From a virus, in the IMG/VR virus record IMGVR_UViG_3300022540_000463, positions 1 through 46,768 of that record: 46,768 nucleotides of DNA; one strand, 5' to 3'. This document shows positions 1 through 7,985 of the stretch, in pieces (the stretch's first letter is position 1; each line of letters begins with the position of its first letter). The notes below the pieces were generated by a model that did no database searches, was not told where the DNA came from, and saw only the letters and a list, made by a program, of their open reading frames with translations. The position numbers were made by a program, and so were the translations under genes.

Positions 1-638
1 AATAATGACATGCGGTCATCTTCACCGAAATAATCTTCGATTTCATGCCATAAGAAGTTAGGTGCAACTACTAATGTTCCACGTTGCGGACGGACACGAA
101 ATTTCTTATTTCCAGCAAAGTAGTAATTTCGTTGCCAACGGGGATCGTGTAATACTAACTTTCCACCATCCTCTTCTGCAACATCAGTAAAATATAATAC
201 ACCAAATGCATCATCTCCATAGTGTGTATGCATATGCATGCGATCATTTGTTTCGGTGATATTAATATTTGCTGATTCTATTTCACACTCTATCTTAAAT
301 TTTTCAGGTCCAACATCTTCACCATACTTATTAGTTAATACATGGTCAGAATAGTTAACAGAGTTGGCGTGAGCTAGGTTTAGACCTTCTTGCTTAAGCA
401 TCTCACCCAACACTTTAATTTCAGGACAAGCTTCATGCACATATTCATTATCCAACATAGGCTTATCTACACCACCTATCCCTACCCAATCTGCTGATGA
501 TAATTTATGTCCGTGTTGAGCATAAAGATCATAATATTGAGCAAGTAGATAACTTCGTATGTTATCTAATGCTTCACTGGATATGTCCAACTGTTTAATT
601 AATACCTTCGTTGGATATATGTCATGTATATCATTCAT
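1..638 (-). CDS. 2OG-Fe(II) oxygenase-like protein, partial (runs off the left edge)
   Basis: The ATG lies at 636-638 and about 212 residues are readable before the window ends; the C-terminus is missing. An HTHYGDD stretch near residues 135-141 is followed by GVLYF, then GGKLVLHDPR, RGTLVVAPNFLWHEIEDY and an R near residue 208. This H...D...H...R order on a jelly-roll pattern fits 2-oxoglutarate/Fe(II) dioxygenases of the kind often seen in phages (TIGR02466-like). Such enzymes hydroxylate proteins or small molecules; the substrate is unknown. The gene starts directly after the stop of another oxygenase and ends an operon led by a radical SAM gene, so a role in the same protein-modification cassette is inferred. 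Confidence 0.65.
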   Translation of the reverse strand, partial: MNDIHDIYPTKVLIKQLDISSEALDNIRSYLLAQYYDLYAQHGHKLSSADWVGIGGVDKPMLDNEYVHEACPEIKVLGEMLKQEGLNLAHANSVNYSDHVLTNKYGEDVGPEKFKIECEIESANINITETNDRMHMHTHYGDDAFGVLYFTDVAEEDGGKLVLHDPRWQRNYYFAGNKKFRVRPQRGTLVVAPNFLWHEIEDYFGEDDRMSL

Positions 639-1145
639 TTAGGAGACTACGAAATCAAAACTTGCTTGTCTGCGGGTAATGCTTGCTTTGTCTGCTCGGT
701 GAAAAAATCCAGCGGCTTGATTTAATAAGATTAGATCACCACGTTTAGGATAAAATGTTTCTTCACCACCTTCCCACTTAAATGCTACGACACCACCAGT
801 CTCTTCATCTTGGTCATCAAAGTATAATAAGAAAAATGCATTCATTCCTTCAAATCCATCATTGTGCCACATTGCAGTATCAGCATCAACACCTTCCCAT
901 AAAATGTATTTTACGAAATTTGCTTCATCAAACATTCTATCCAGATATTTCGTTTTAAGATACTCAGCAACGATATCCATTTGCATTTTTACGTTACTTG
1001 GTAGATCATTTTTGCTATTGTCACGTAGCATTTCTTCGTTATATTTTAATTTAAAACTATCAACATCAATCAAATCTGCGACATTCTCTCCACGTAAGAA
1101 TACGAATCCTTTTTCATTAAAATCTTTTAACCATTGTTCAACCAT
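639..1145 (-). CDS. 2OG-Fe(II) oxygenase-like protein (prolyl-hydroxylase type)
   Basis: The 168-aa protein carries the Fe(II) facial triad pattern: H94-N-D96 in MWHNDGF, a distal H149 in GFFHRAD, and R158/R159 as candidate 2OG-binding residues, with GGVVAFKWEGG and KRGDLILLN strands between them as in prolyl-4-hydroxylase-like folds. It would use 2-oxoglutarate, O2 and Fe(II) to hydroxylate an unknown target. Its ATG overlaps the stop of the radical SAM gene upstream (TAATG), so the two are translationally coupled. The next gene is a second, different oxygenase. The family call rests on motif spacing only. Confidence 0.65.
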   Translation of the reverse strand: MVEQWLKDFNEKGFVFLRGENVADLIDVDSFKLKYNEEMLRDNSKNDLPSNVKMQMDIVAEYLKTKYLDRMFDEANFVKYILWEGVDADTAMWHNDGFEGMNAFFLLYFDDQDEETGGVVAFKWEGGEETFYPKRGDLILLNQAAGFFHRADKASITRRQASFDFVVS

Positions 1146-2200
1146 TATTTTTTCTCCTCAACATACTTAAATACTTCTTTAAATACACAACCTTTAATAT
1201 CACGTACTAAATCTTTATAGTCATTGTGTATGAAGCAACTAAAAGTACAACGATTATAATATTCACACTGGAAACAATTACGATCATCCATAAAATTATG
1301 GATTATATTTGATCCTGTTAGGTTTTCTGTTTTTGCATTCTTTAATATAACTGCTCCTGAACATCCTTTTGGTACACTATTGTCAGCAAATATAGTAAAA
1401 CTATTTCCGCGAGTACAAGGCATTGAGTTCATGGTTGTGGAGTCATCCGTAAATGCAGACATGTTGATACAATCAGGATACTTGTCAGCAAGTATCTTAT
1501 AAAATTCTAATAATTCTGACTCGGCAGGCATCATTGCTTTTAATTTATCATCACCAGGAAGCAGGTGGTCCCAATCACAATCAAATTGACTATACAAATA
1601 GTCAAAGTATTCATCACCATCAATTATTTTTTGCATACTTTGCTTTGTCATTGTGAGACTAATCATTCTGATGTATGGTGCTATGATATCGATGTTTGCT
1701 TTAAACAGTTCGAATTGAGCAGGGTTAAACCTACCAATTGGATCGTAACTTACAGCAACTTTTAGGTCATAAGTTTTACAAAATTTTACAACACGGTCGA
1801 TTTGTTCAAATACTAAATTTGTAATAAAATTGAATTCAATTTTCCTGTGAGGACATCTCTCTCTAACCATCAGCATGAATTCACCATAGTAAGTTAAGAA
1901 TCCTTGATCAATCAATTCATCTTGAAATAACTCACCACCCATCATATGGATGTGAAATTCTTCAGATGGATTTAATTCGATAAATGTACAAATAGGATCA
2001 ACTTTTGATTTTATTTCTTCCCAAGATACACCAGTTCTATCTTCATGATCTTGTGGACAGAATACACACTGCATATTGCAGTGATCGAAAAGGTTAACAA
2101 TTATTTCTGCATATGATGGTATCTTGGAACGAATAAGGTCATATCCAATATGTTTGTTGTGTTCTATAATTTCTTCGGGTGTTGTATGTGTTGTTTTCAT
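1145..2200 (-). CDS. Radical SAM/SPASM-type protein 1
   Basis: The radical SAM cluster motif CNMQCVFC (C41, C45, C48) binds a 4Fe-4S cluster and S-adenosylmethionine; a GGE motif follows in MHMMGGELFQ. The C-terminal third is rich in cysteine (CTRG, GCSGAV, CFQCEYYNRC, TFSC, GCVF), matching the auxiliary-cluster layout of SPASM or twitch domains used by peptide and protein maturases. I start it at the ATG at 2200 (351 aa); a longer TTG-started frame to 2257 would run through its promoter. It has its own early promoter with a strong dyad. A second radical SAM gene lies at 4697-5746, and a Cys-His-Xaa-Ser protein lies between them. The substrate is not known. Confidence 0.85.
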   Translation of the reverse strand: MKTTHTTPEEIIEHNKHIGYDLIRSKIPSYAEIIVNLFDHCNMQCVFCPQDHEDRTGVSWEEIKSKVDPICTFIELNPSEEFHIHMMGGELFQDELIDQGFLTYYGEFMLMVRERCPHRKIEFNFITNLVFEQIDRVVKFCKTYDLKVAVSYDPIGRFNPAQFELFKANIDIIAPYIRMISLTMTKQSMQKIIDGDEYFDYLYSQFDCDWDHLLPGDDKLKAMMPAESELLEFYKILADKYPDCINMSAFTDDSTTMNSMPCTRGNSFTIFADNSVPKGCSGAVILKNAKTENLTGSNIIHNFMDDRNCFQCEYYNRCTFSCFIHNDYKDLVRDIKGCVFKEVFKYVEEKK

Positions 2201-2216
2201 AGTATTATAACCAATA

Positions 2217-2249
2217 AGGGGGTATATGTACTGATAGTATATACCCCCT
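2217..2249. repeat. Perfect 11-bp inverted repeat around the promoter -10
   Basis: AGGGGGTATAT (2217-2227) is the exact reverse complement of ATATACCCCCT (2239-2249), with an 11-nt spacer. One arm covers part of the spacer and -10, the other the first transcribed bases. This suits an operator for a dimeric repressor or a hairpin. There is no T-tract, so a simple terminator is less likely. Confidence 0.6.
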
Positions 2250-2264
2250 ACAAACAAATGTCAA
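2236..2264 (-). promoter_or_regulatory. Early sigma70-like promoter of the radical SAM 1 gene
   Basis: On the minus strand TTGACA (2259-2264) is followed after 17 bp by TATACT (2236-2241). The predicted start near 2229 leaves a leader of about 29 nt with only a weak ribosome site before the ATG at 2200. Confidence 0.75.
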
Positions 2265-2274
2265 CATGATTTTC

Positions 2275-3423
2275 CTAAAGGGTGTAGGGTTTTATCTCTT
2301 TCTTTTTACCCTTGTTGTAAGAATATATAACATGATCAACAAGATAATTGTTTACTGTTCCAGAATCGATTGAGCTATAAGAACCTGCTGCATGTTCTTT
2401 GGTTGTTTCAAATTTGATAATAGTAGTTAATGCTTTATCACTTAATTTTGCTGGTTGCAACAATGGAATAAAGTCAAGCTTCATAATATCAGATTTAATA
2501 AATGAGTAGAATTTTTCTTCATCCCACACTGTACCAACAATTGTTCCATATTCACGAACAAGTTCAATATCTTCTGCAGTGAATCCAGCAAAGTTAATAG
2601 ACCCAGATGATGTTGGTGTAGATAATCCTTTCTTTGTCCAAATTTCAGGTTTAAAGAAAACTTGAACAAGAGGAGATGTATCATTGATTATTTCATTTAC
2701 ATTGGAAAACGTATAAGTCTCAGATGTTTTAAGTTTTTCTTGGAGCTGTGGATGTAATACATGAACGAGAAGAATTTCTTTTAACTCATACAGATATTTT
2801 TCTAAATCCTTGAACAATAATGGTTTGATTCTAGTTTTAAGCTCTTCTTTACAGCTTCCGTTATACATGTATGAAGCAAATAAGTATTCAATACTAACGT
2901 GAGGTTTGATTGATGTTATAAAAGCCGCCGCATCTTTTTTATCGAATACAACGCTGTTAAATATATCTTCGAATTGTGATAATTCTACAACATCTGCTCT
3001 ACTAAAATCAGCAATTACACTAGATAAAGAAAATTTAGAATTACTAAACATTTCTTCTTTAAACACATATGATTCTATAATATCGTACACATTTTTAGCA
3101 CTTACATGCTTGAGTAACATTTTAAACCATGTCGCAACAATCTTTATGAATGTTTGTTCATCGGCAAAAATTATTGTTGTTGTATCTGTAGAGTCGACAC
3201 GAGTAGATAAATTTGTTAACATATCAAGTAGTGTAGAGTATACTGCTCCTTCACCTACCACATCTTCTAGAGTATGTCCGTGGGCGATTAATTCACCATA
3301 AGAAACTTTGTCCAATACATCAAGCATTGGAACACCACAAGTTTCTGATATTACAATCCTATCATAATCGATACTGATTTTTGTATCGAACTCAATGTAT
3401 ACTTTTTTAAACAGGTGAAGCAT
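2275..3423 (-). CDS. Unknown protein of the radical SAM cassette (382 aa)
   Basis: No family recognised. I choose the ATG at 3423 (protein begins MLHLFKKVYIEF) because it has an excellent ribosome site (AAGGAG, 7 nt upstream) and overlaps the previous gene by only 17 nt; a longer frame to 3492 has no such support. The protein looks soluble and mostly helical, with no signal peptide or obvious catalytic motif. It has few cysteines, so it is unlikely to bind iron-sulfur clusters. Sitting between the HxS-tail protein and radical SAM 1 in the same orientation, it could be a recognition, partner or structural protein of that cassette; this is inference from position. Confidence 0.7.
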   Translation of the reverse strand: MLHLFKKVYIEFDTKISIDYDRIVISETCGVPMLDVLDKVSYGELIAHGHTLEDVVGEGAVYSTLLDMLTNLSTRVDSTDTTTIIFADEQTFIKIVATWFKMLLKHVSAKNVYDIIESYVFKEEMFSNSKFSLSSVIADFSRADVVELSQFEDIFNSVVFDKKDAAAFITSIKPHVSIEYLFASYMYNGSCKEELKTRIKPLLFKDLEKYLYELKEILLVHVLHPQLQEKLKTSETYTFSNVNEIINDTSPLVQVFFKPEIWTKKGLSTPTSSGSINFAGFTAEDIELVREYGTIVGTVWDEEKFYSFIKSDIMKLDFIPLLQPAKLSDKALTTIIKFETTKEHAAGSYSSIDSGTVNNYLVDHVIYSYNKGKKKEIKPYTL

Positions 3424-4129
3424 TATGTATCTCCTTAATTGACTCCGTTCTTGCGTCAACATACTCATCACTTGAGAACATATTCTCAGCAATGCCGACA
3501 GTTAACAAAAACATTGGGTTGTTATCATTCGCCCAATAATTAAATAAGTTCGTTCCTTTGAACATATTACGCGTAAAATAGTTTTCATAGAAACGTAAAT
3601 CTTCTATTTTCACCGCTTCGTAGTAGCTATAAAATCCTGGATATTTTAATAAATTAACGAAATTAATTCCATTGGAGGTTGATGTATCATCATGTGGAAG
3701 GTTTTCAGCCCATTCTTTAAGTTCAGGAGATGATACAGTAAACAAATTATATGCGACTAAACTATCCAAAACACTTGCCCAATGTTCAACAATTTCTTTG
3801 TTGTTTTCAATGAAAGCAGTATATTTGTTACCTGTTAATATTCCTCGGTATTCTAACAATACATCGATCGCAACTTGTTCCAGTAATGGAACATTGACCA
3901 TAAATGTAGCATTGAAGTATGATGAAAGTAATTGTTTAAACTCATCGCTATCTTCATCTATTGAAATATCACAAGGCAAATCAAGATTACTAAGATATGT
4001 TAACAATTTAGTTTCTTTAAGTTTGCTATTCGTATAATCTATAGTATATGAAATGCTTTTATCTGAAAAGTATTTCTTTAAGTCGTTGATATCAATTGGT
4101 GCTATAGTATTAATGTTATTTGAGCTCAT
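3407..4129 (-). CDS. Unknown protein downstream of the HxS-tail gene (240 aa)
   Basis: No family recognised. The ATG at 4129 follows the HxS-tail protein stop by 3 nt and the 3' end overlaps the next gene by 17 nt, so it is in one operon with both. It is an acidic, aromatic-rich soluble protein with stretches such as FYENYFTRNMFKG and LFNYWANDNNPMFLLTVG. No membrane segment, no Cys cluster and no nucleotide-binding loop are visible. It may be a partner protein of the modification cassette or an unrelated virion or early protein; the sequence alone does not decide. Confidence 0.65.
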   Translation of the reverse strand: MSSNNINTIAPIDINDLKKYFSDKSISYTIDYTNSKLKETKLLTYLSNLDLPCDISIDEDSDEFKQLLSSYFNATFMVNVPLLEQVAIDVLLEYRGILTGNKYTAFIENNKEIVEHWASVLDSLVAYNLFTVSSPELKEWAENLPHDDTSTSNGINFVNLLKYPGFYSYYEAVKIEDLRFYENYFTRNMFKGTNLFNYWANDNNPMFLLTVGIAENMFSSDEYVDARTESIKEIHNASPV

Positions 4130-4132
4130 ATC

Positions 4133-4696
4133 TTATCTCCTACCACGTGATCCGTGACAACTTGAGTGACAACTTGCGTGACAAACATTCGTTTGAATTG
4201 TTTGTGTTGTATTTCTTCTAGTGTTATAATCTGTTTGTAAATTTGTAAAAAATGTTTGTAAACTTGTGACAGATACATCATTGTCAACTAAAACAGTACC
4301 ACCACTAGTTGATATTGATTGTCTGTATCCTGTGTTCAAGTGAGACACTTGTGTGTCATCAAACACAATACCTGGTGTAGGACGGGTACCTGTATTACCA
4401 CCACCACCAAGAACAAATAATATTGCTCGGCATTTTCTGATGTTTGTATACAAAGCTGTTTCTGTGTTCAATGCACTAACGATTGAAGCAGCAAGTATTT
4501 CAGGACCTGATAAACTTGCACCAGTAACAACTATTGGTTGCCCAGCTGTGGTTCCACCAAATTCTGCAATGTTCATTTCTGTGAATGGTTTGACATTTGT
4601 CCCCCACACAATACTTGCATTTGCAGTTGCAGTTACATAGTCTGCAAATCTATCAACTATGTTTTGTTTGTTGACATCGCCTGTTAAAGTTGCCAT
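4133..4696 (-). CDS. Candidate modified protein with C-terminal (Cys-His-Xaa-Ser)x3 tail
   Basis: This 187-aa protein has a folded-looking body (about residues 1-165; Gly/Thr-rich, including FVLGGGGNTGTRPTPG) and ends in CHASCHSSCHGSRGRR (residues 172-187). The tail holds three exact Cys-His-Xaa-Ser repeats and a basic end. His-Xaa-Ser repeats are the hallmark of HxsA substrates in HXS peptide-modification systems, which use two radical SAM enzymes. Here one radical SAM gene abuts directly upstream (its stop at 4697, this ATG at 4696) and another lies 2 kb downstream. The tail could instead bind metal through Cys and His. The body resembles no family I can name. The substrate role is inference. 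Confidence 0.6.
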   Translation of the reverse strand: MATLTGDVNKQNIVDRFADYVTATANASIVWGTNVKPFTEMNIAEFGGTTAGQPIVVTGASLSGPEILAASIVSALNTETALYTNIRKCRAILFVLGGGGNTGTRPTPGIVFDDTQVSHLNTGYRQSISTSGGTVLVDNDVSVTSLQTFFTNLQTDYNTRRNTTQTIQTNVCHASCHSSCHGSRGRR

Positions 4697-5746
4697 TTAA
4701 AATTCTCCCTTGACATAAATTGTTGTTGGAATTGTGGTTTTTAGATGTTTCATTAATGATTTGGGTGCTCCACAAATTCCACTTTGCCACTCGAGTTGAT
4801 GACAATCACCCCCACAATACCCAAACACCTCACAATTGTAGCAGCTTTCGTTCATTTGACGTTCACATGCTATATTATTAATTCGTTGTGTACTATTTAT
4901 CAGTTCTTCAATACTTTGTTCCATGTTACCAAAATGGTCTTCTGGAGCAGAATTTGGACACCCTGCTATTGTTCCATCTGCATTAATAGTAAACAGCTTT
5001 TCCTCACAGTCTCTGCAGAATGTTCCAGATCTTATGAATCCTGTCTCAAATTTTGCAAGTATATTTTCAAGAAAATCATTTGATACCCAATCTCGTGCAT
5101 CATGTTCAATTGTTTGATGATACATCTTTAAAAACCAAGCATCCTGCTCTAAATTTGTCGGGAATATTTCTGGGTGAAGTGTTGCTGACCCATTTAATGT
5201 TAATCGTTCAAGATCCATTTCTTTTACACCGAGATCTTTAGCAAATTTTAATAAATCAATTGGTTCTATATTCAATAGTTGTGTTGTAACACTGACAAAT
5301 AATTTTACTGTAACACCTTGATCGATTAATGTTTTTACATTTTTCTTCCACAAATCACTTTGTTTTTCATTTGCAAACCTGATAGTTGGATCCCAACTTG
5401 TTGCTATTCTATTCCCTAATGGTCCTTTAATAAAGTCAATAATTTCATCTGTTAACTTAAATGTTAGGTTGGATGTAGCTCCCCAGCTCATTGATGGCCA
5501 CAAACCGTTACAACATTCCCAACATTCTTGCATTGTTTCTAATGGTACCAAAAATGGTTCACCACCATGAAACTCAAGATGAATGTGATTAATATCAGGA
5601 GCGTACTCAGCTAATCTTGTAATCCACTTTATGGTTTTGTTGTGATCCCAGTAAATTTTTCTACCATTGGTTCCACTCGTGAAGCAATGTGAGCAATTAA
5701 GATTACAAGTTTCCGTAGTCTTGAGGTAAACCATTATCTCTTTCAT
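4697..5746 (-). CDS. Radical SAM/SPASM protein 2 (anSME-like maturase)
   Basis: The 349-aa protein starts with TETCNLNCSHCFTSG, giving the radical SAM triad C14, C18, C21, followed by GGEP (61-64). The C-terminus is a clear SPASM pattern: CRDCEEKLFTINADGTIAGC, then CYNCEVFGYCGGDC and GICGAPK, expected to bind two auxiliary 4Fe-4S clusters. Family members include anaerobic sulfatase-maturating enzymes and RiPP maturases that make Cys or Ser oxidations, thioethers or C-C crosslinks. It overlaps the cupin gene upstream by ATGA and directly abuts the gene for the CHxS-tailed protein, its most likely target. The chemistry is not inferable from sequence. Confidence 0.9.
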   Translation of the reverse strand: MKEIMVYLKTTETCNLNCSHCFTSGTNGRKIYWDHNKTIKWITRLAEYAPDINHIHLEFHGGEPFLVPLETMQECWECCNGLWPSMSWGATSNLTFKLTDEIIDFIKGPLGNRIATSWDPTIRFANEKQSDLWKKNVKTLIDQGVTVKLFVSVTTQLLNIEPIDLLKFAKDLGVKEMDLERLTLNGSATLHPEIFPTNLEQDAWFLKMYHQTIEHDARDWVSNDFLENILAKFETGFIRSGTFCRDCEEKLFTINADGTIAGCPNSAPEDHFGNMEQSIEELINSTQRINNIACERQMNESCYNCEVFGYCGGDCHQLEWQSGICGAPKSLMKHLKTTIPTTIYVKGEF

Positions 5747-6246
5747 TTTAATCCTATGCTCAATGCAATCGTTCCTGCTATGCTGAATACACGATGAAGA
5801 TATCCTTTTGGTATATCAACAAACTGACCAGGATTCAGTATATATTTAGAGTTACGTACACACACTATTTTTTTGCCTGTTAATACTAATAACTTAACAT
5901 TAACATTGTCATTGTGCCACTTAAAACTATATCCTGTTTTGTTTGATTTAAACACGTGTACATCTTGCACACGTGACAAGATTGGTTTTATTGCTACTTT
6001 CAGATTCTTGTTCTTTTCAAATCCTTCAATTTTTACAACAGGGAAATCATTAAGTTTAGTTATACATGTTCTATAACTTATAAAATCTACTGCCTTAGAA
6101 TCTAAAGCACCCTTTGAAGAGTGCTTATCAATTACTATGAGGTTTCCACTTATAAACGTTTCGTATTCAAACGTCAAGTCGTGAATATCTTTTAACAAAT
6201 ATTTTGTTGAGTTGGCATTAAACCATTTATTTTGGTGCAACGTCAC
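5743..6246 (-). CDS. Cupin/JmjC-like Fe(II) oxygenase
   Basis: The C-terminal half of this 167-aa protein has a cupin core: WHND (H111, D113), VLTGKKIVCV, NPGQFVDIPKGYLHRV (distal H151) and a final IALSIGL strand. HxD...H on this scaffold is typical of JmjC/cupin_4 protein hydroxylases that act on Asn, Arg, His or Lys side chains with Fe(II) and 2-oxoglutarate. The N-terminal half has no recognised motif. It overlaps FolE2 by 20 nt upstream and radical SAM 2 by 4 nt downstream, so it is expressed with the modification cassette. A purely structural cupin cannot be excluded. Confidence 0.6.
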   Translation of the reverse strand: MTLHQNKWFNANSTKYLLKDIHDLTFEYETFISGNLIVIDKHSSKGALDSKAVDFISYRTCITKLNDFPVVKIEGFEKNKNLKVAIKPILSRVQDVHVFKSNKTGYSFKWHNDNVNVKLLVLTGKKIVCVRNSKYILNPGQFVDIPKGYLHRVFSIAGTIALSIGLK

Positions 6247-7333
6247 TATGTTTCCACACTACGGCGATTGCATTCCATGGATGTAAAGATTCTTCATGTG
6301 AAGTGCTGATAGTAAAGTCAGAAATTTTACCTTCATCGTACCACTCATCTAATGCACTATATACTAAGCGGACTGCATCTTCACTGAATAGTAAATTAGC
6401 ACCATTCAATTCTGCAAATGCTTGTTCATCTCTACGTTTAACAACAACCTGTACTTCTGTTGGAATCTTTTCACGGTGAAGTTCAATCAAATCTTCAATC
6501 CAAACAATGTTACCTGGATCGAATTCTACTGTTGTTGTCATAATTGAACGTTGACTGTGAGCATTAGCTGCAGCATCTCTTAATTCTGTAGCATTATGAG
6601 CTAATTCAAAAGAGCAAGGACAAGTTGAACTGTATGTGTAATTAGTTGTTAAGTAAAACCTGAACTCTTTATAGTCTGGATCTTCATCAGAAGCGTGAAG
6701 ATAAAAATCTGGTTTCTTGTGGTAACGACCTTCAAGTGTCACGTTATATGCAATGTGTCCTTCTACCTTACGGAGGCTAACAGTTGATCCATCTTCAAGA
6801 ACTTCATATAGTCCTTTTTCAATTTCTTCTTTTGTTAAAGGCAAGCGAGTACGAAGTGCTTTCTGAGTCCAAGGATACTTAAACCGTAACTTACAGTATG
6901 CAGAGTTGCTGCCTTGCTTATATGCCATTTCTTCTAATGTTGACTTAATGCCATCAATAGTAAGGTGGTCCTTAATGTTATCATGCATTAACAAATACAA
7001 ACGACTTAAATTTAATCCCTTTGCTTCTGGATCATCTAGTGAGCAATACAAAGATGCTTCTGCTTGAAGGACTTGAGTGGCACCATCTCGACGCATAACA
7101 GTAATAGGTAAGTCTACTGGTGCAATTCCAACTTTTTGCAATGCAACTTTCTTACCAGGAATGATTGGGTCCGTTTGTGGGTCTGGTAATGAAGAATCTA
7201 ATGGATAGAAGTCTTTATCATATCTAAAGATTAAATCATCCATCTTTTCTGCATAATCAGTATAATTATATTCGCCAGTTGGTGCTTGATGATCTTTGCA
7301 GTTGTGTTCGGGTTTGTCGCAATGTTCAGACAT
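6227..7333 (-). CDS. folE2: GTP cyclohydrolase IB (FolE2/MptA family)
   Basis: FolE2 converts GTP to 7,8-dihydroneopterin triphosphate, the entry step to folate and to queuosine or archaeosine-type 7-deazaguanines. Recognisable blocks in this 368-aa protein are VGIAPVDLPITV (68-79), AEASLYCSLDDPEAKGLNLSR (91-111), STCPCS (236-241, metal-binding cysteine region), HSQRS (259-263), QAFAELNGANLLFSEDA (304-320) and HPWNA near residue 351. The N-terminus has an extra acidic, His/Cys-containing lead. It sits between the P-loop kinase and the cupin gene. No other queuosine gene is visible in the window, so whether it feeds DNA or tRNA modification or folate is open. Confidence 0.85.
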   Translation of the reverse strand: MSEHCDKPEHNCKDHQAPTGEYNYTDYAEKMDDLIFRYDKDFYPLDSSLPDPQTDPIIPGKKVALQKVGIAPVDLPITVMRRDGATQVLQAEASLYCSLDDPEAKGLNLSRLYLLMHDNIKDHLTIDGIKSTLEEMAYKQGSNSAYCKLRFKYPWTQKALRTRLPLTKEEIEKGLYEVLEDGSTVSLRKVEGHIAYNVTLEGRYHKKPDFYLHASDEDPDYKEFRFYLTTNYTYSSTCPCSFELAHNATELRDAAANAHSQRSIMTTTVEFDPGNIVWIEDLIELHREKIPTEVQVVVKRRDEQAFAELNGANLLFSEDAVRLVYSALDEWYDEGKISDFTISTSHEESLHPWNAIAVVWKHSDVAPK

Positions 7334-7358
7334 TATTCTTCCTCTTTATTATTTTTCT

Positions 7359-7940
7359 TTATTTGTGATTATACGTTCTATCAAGAATAAATTCAACACG
7401 GTCATCTATATCCGCCATTGTTACTTGATAAAGTGATTTTTCATTTGGGGCCATTAACCATGTATATTTTTTCATTACAAGGTCAACCATAGTACTGTAG
7501 TGTTGATTTGACCCTCTTACTCCATCATGTTCAACATCAAATATACCACCTTCTATATAAAAAACTTTGGCGTATGATTGTTGGTACGATTTACAAGATT
7601 CGTAGTAGCCATTTAACCACTCACTATTAATATTATCTTTTCCTAAACTAACCAATGCATATGTAAACAAGTCAGCGTATGTTCTTTCAGTAAACCACAG
7701 TTCATCTGATTGCATTGCATGCGCTTCATCTTTATATTTTCGAGCAATAATTTCGTCTTGAAATCGTAAAGTCAAATCGCGATTGCTATTAACTTGTTCA
7801 AGAGTAACTCCCCAATCTGTTAAGATAGAACGAGAAGTTTTTCGTGAGACTATGTTATGACCTAATTCTTCTAATTTTTTTAGAACAGTGCTTTTACCAG
7901 CACCCTGTGAACCTGATATTGCTATTAACATATTTTGCAC
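7359..7940 (-). CDS. P-loop nucleotide kinase-like ATPase (AAA_28-like)
   Basis: A Walker A loop, GSQGAGKST, lies at residues 9-17 of this 193-aa protein. SRKTSRSIL and ERTYADLFTY follow in the positions of the substrate-binding and Walker B-like segments, and DVEHDGVRGSN resembles the lid of small phage kinases (AAA_28, NadR or dNMP kinase-like). It probably phosphorylates a nucleotide or nucleoside; the exact substrate is unclear. It is the first gene after a strong early promoter and FolE2 follows 25 nt later, which hints at purine or 7-deazaguanine metabolism. Confidence 0.7.
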   Translation of the reverse strand: MQNMLIAISGSQGAGKSTVLKKLEELGHNIVSRKTSRSILTDWGVTLEQVNSNRDLTLRFQDEIIARKYKDEAHAMQSDELWFTERTYADLFTYALVSLGKDNINSEWLNGYYESCKSYQQSYAKVFYIEGGIFDVEHDGVRGSNQHYSTMVDLVMKKYTWLMAPNEKSLYQVTMADIDDRVEFILDRTYNHK

Positions 7941-7956
7941 CTATAAATTTAAAATA

Positions 7957-7985
7957 ATTATACTGTATTAAAGATTAAATGTCAA
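7957..7985 (-). promoter_or_regulatory. Early sigma70-like promoter of the kinase-FolE2-maturase operon
   Basis: TTGACA (7980-7985) and TATAAT (7957-7962) on the minus strand are separated by 17 bp. Predicted start is near 7950, about 10 nt before the kinase ATG at 7940. The -35 overlaps the stop of the upstream gene. Confidence 0.8.

Noticed and set aside
862-1170. 102-aa plus-strand open frame
   Set aside because: A shadow of the oxygenase gene on the other strand; no ribosome site and low-complexity Ser/Phe composition.
2201-2257. TTG-started extension of radical SAM 1
   Set aside because: The extra codons cover the -10 and the dyad of its promoter; the ATG at 2200 is downstream of the predicted transcription start.
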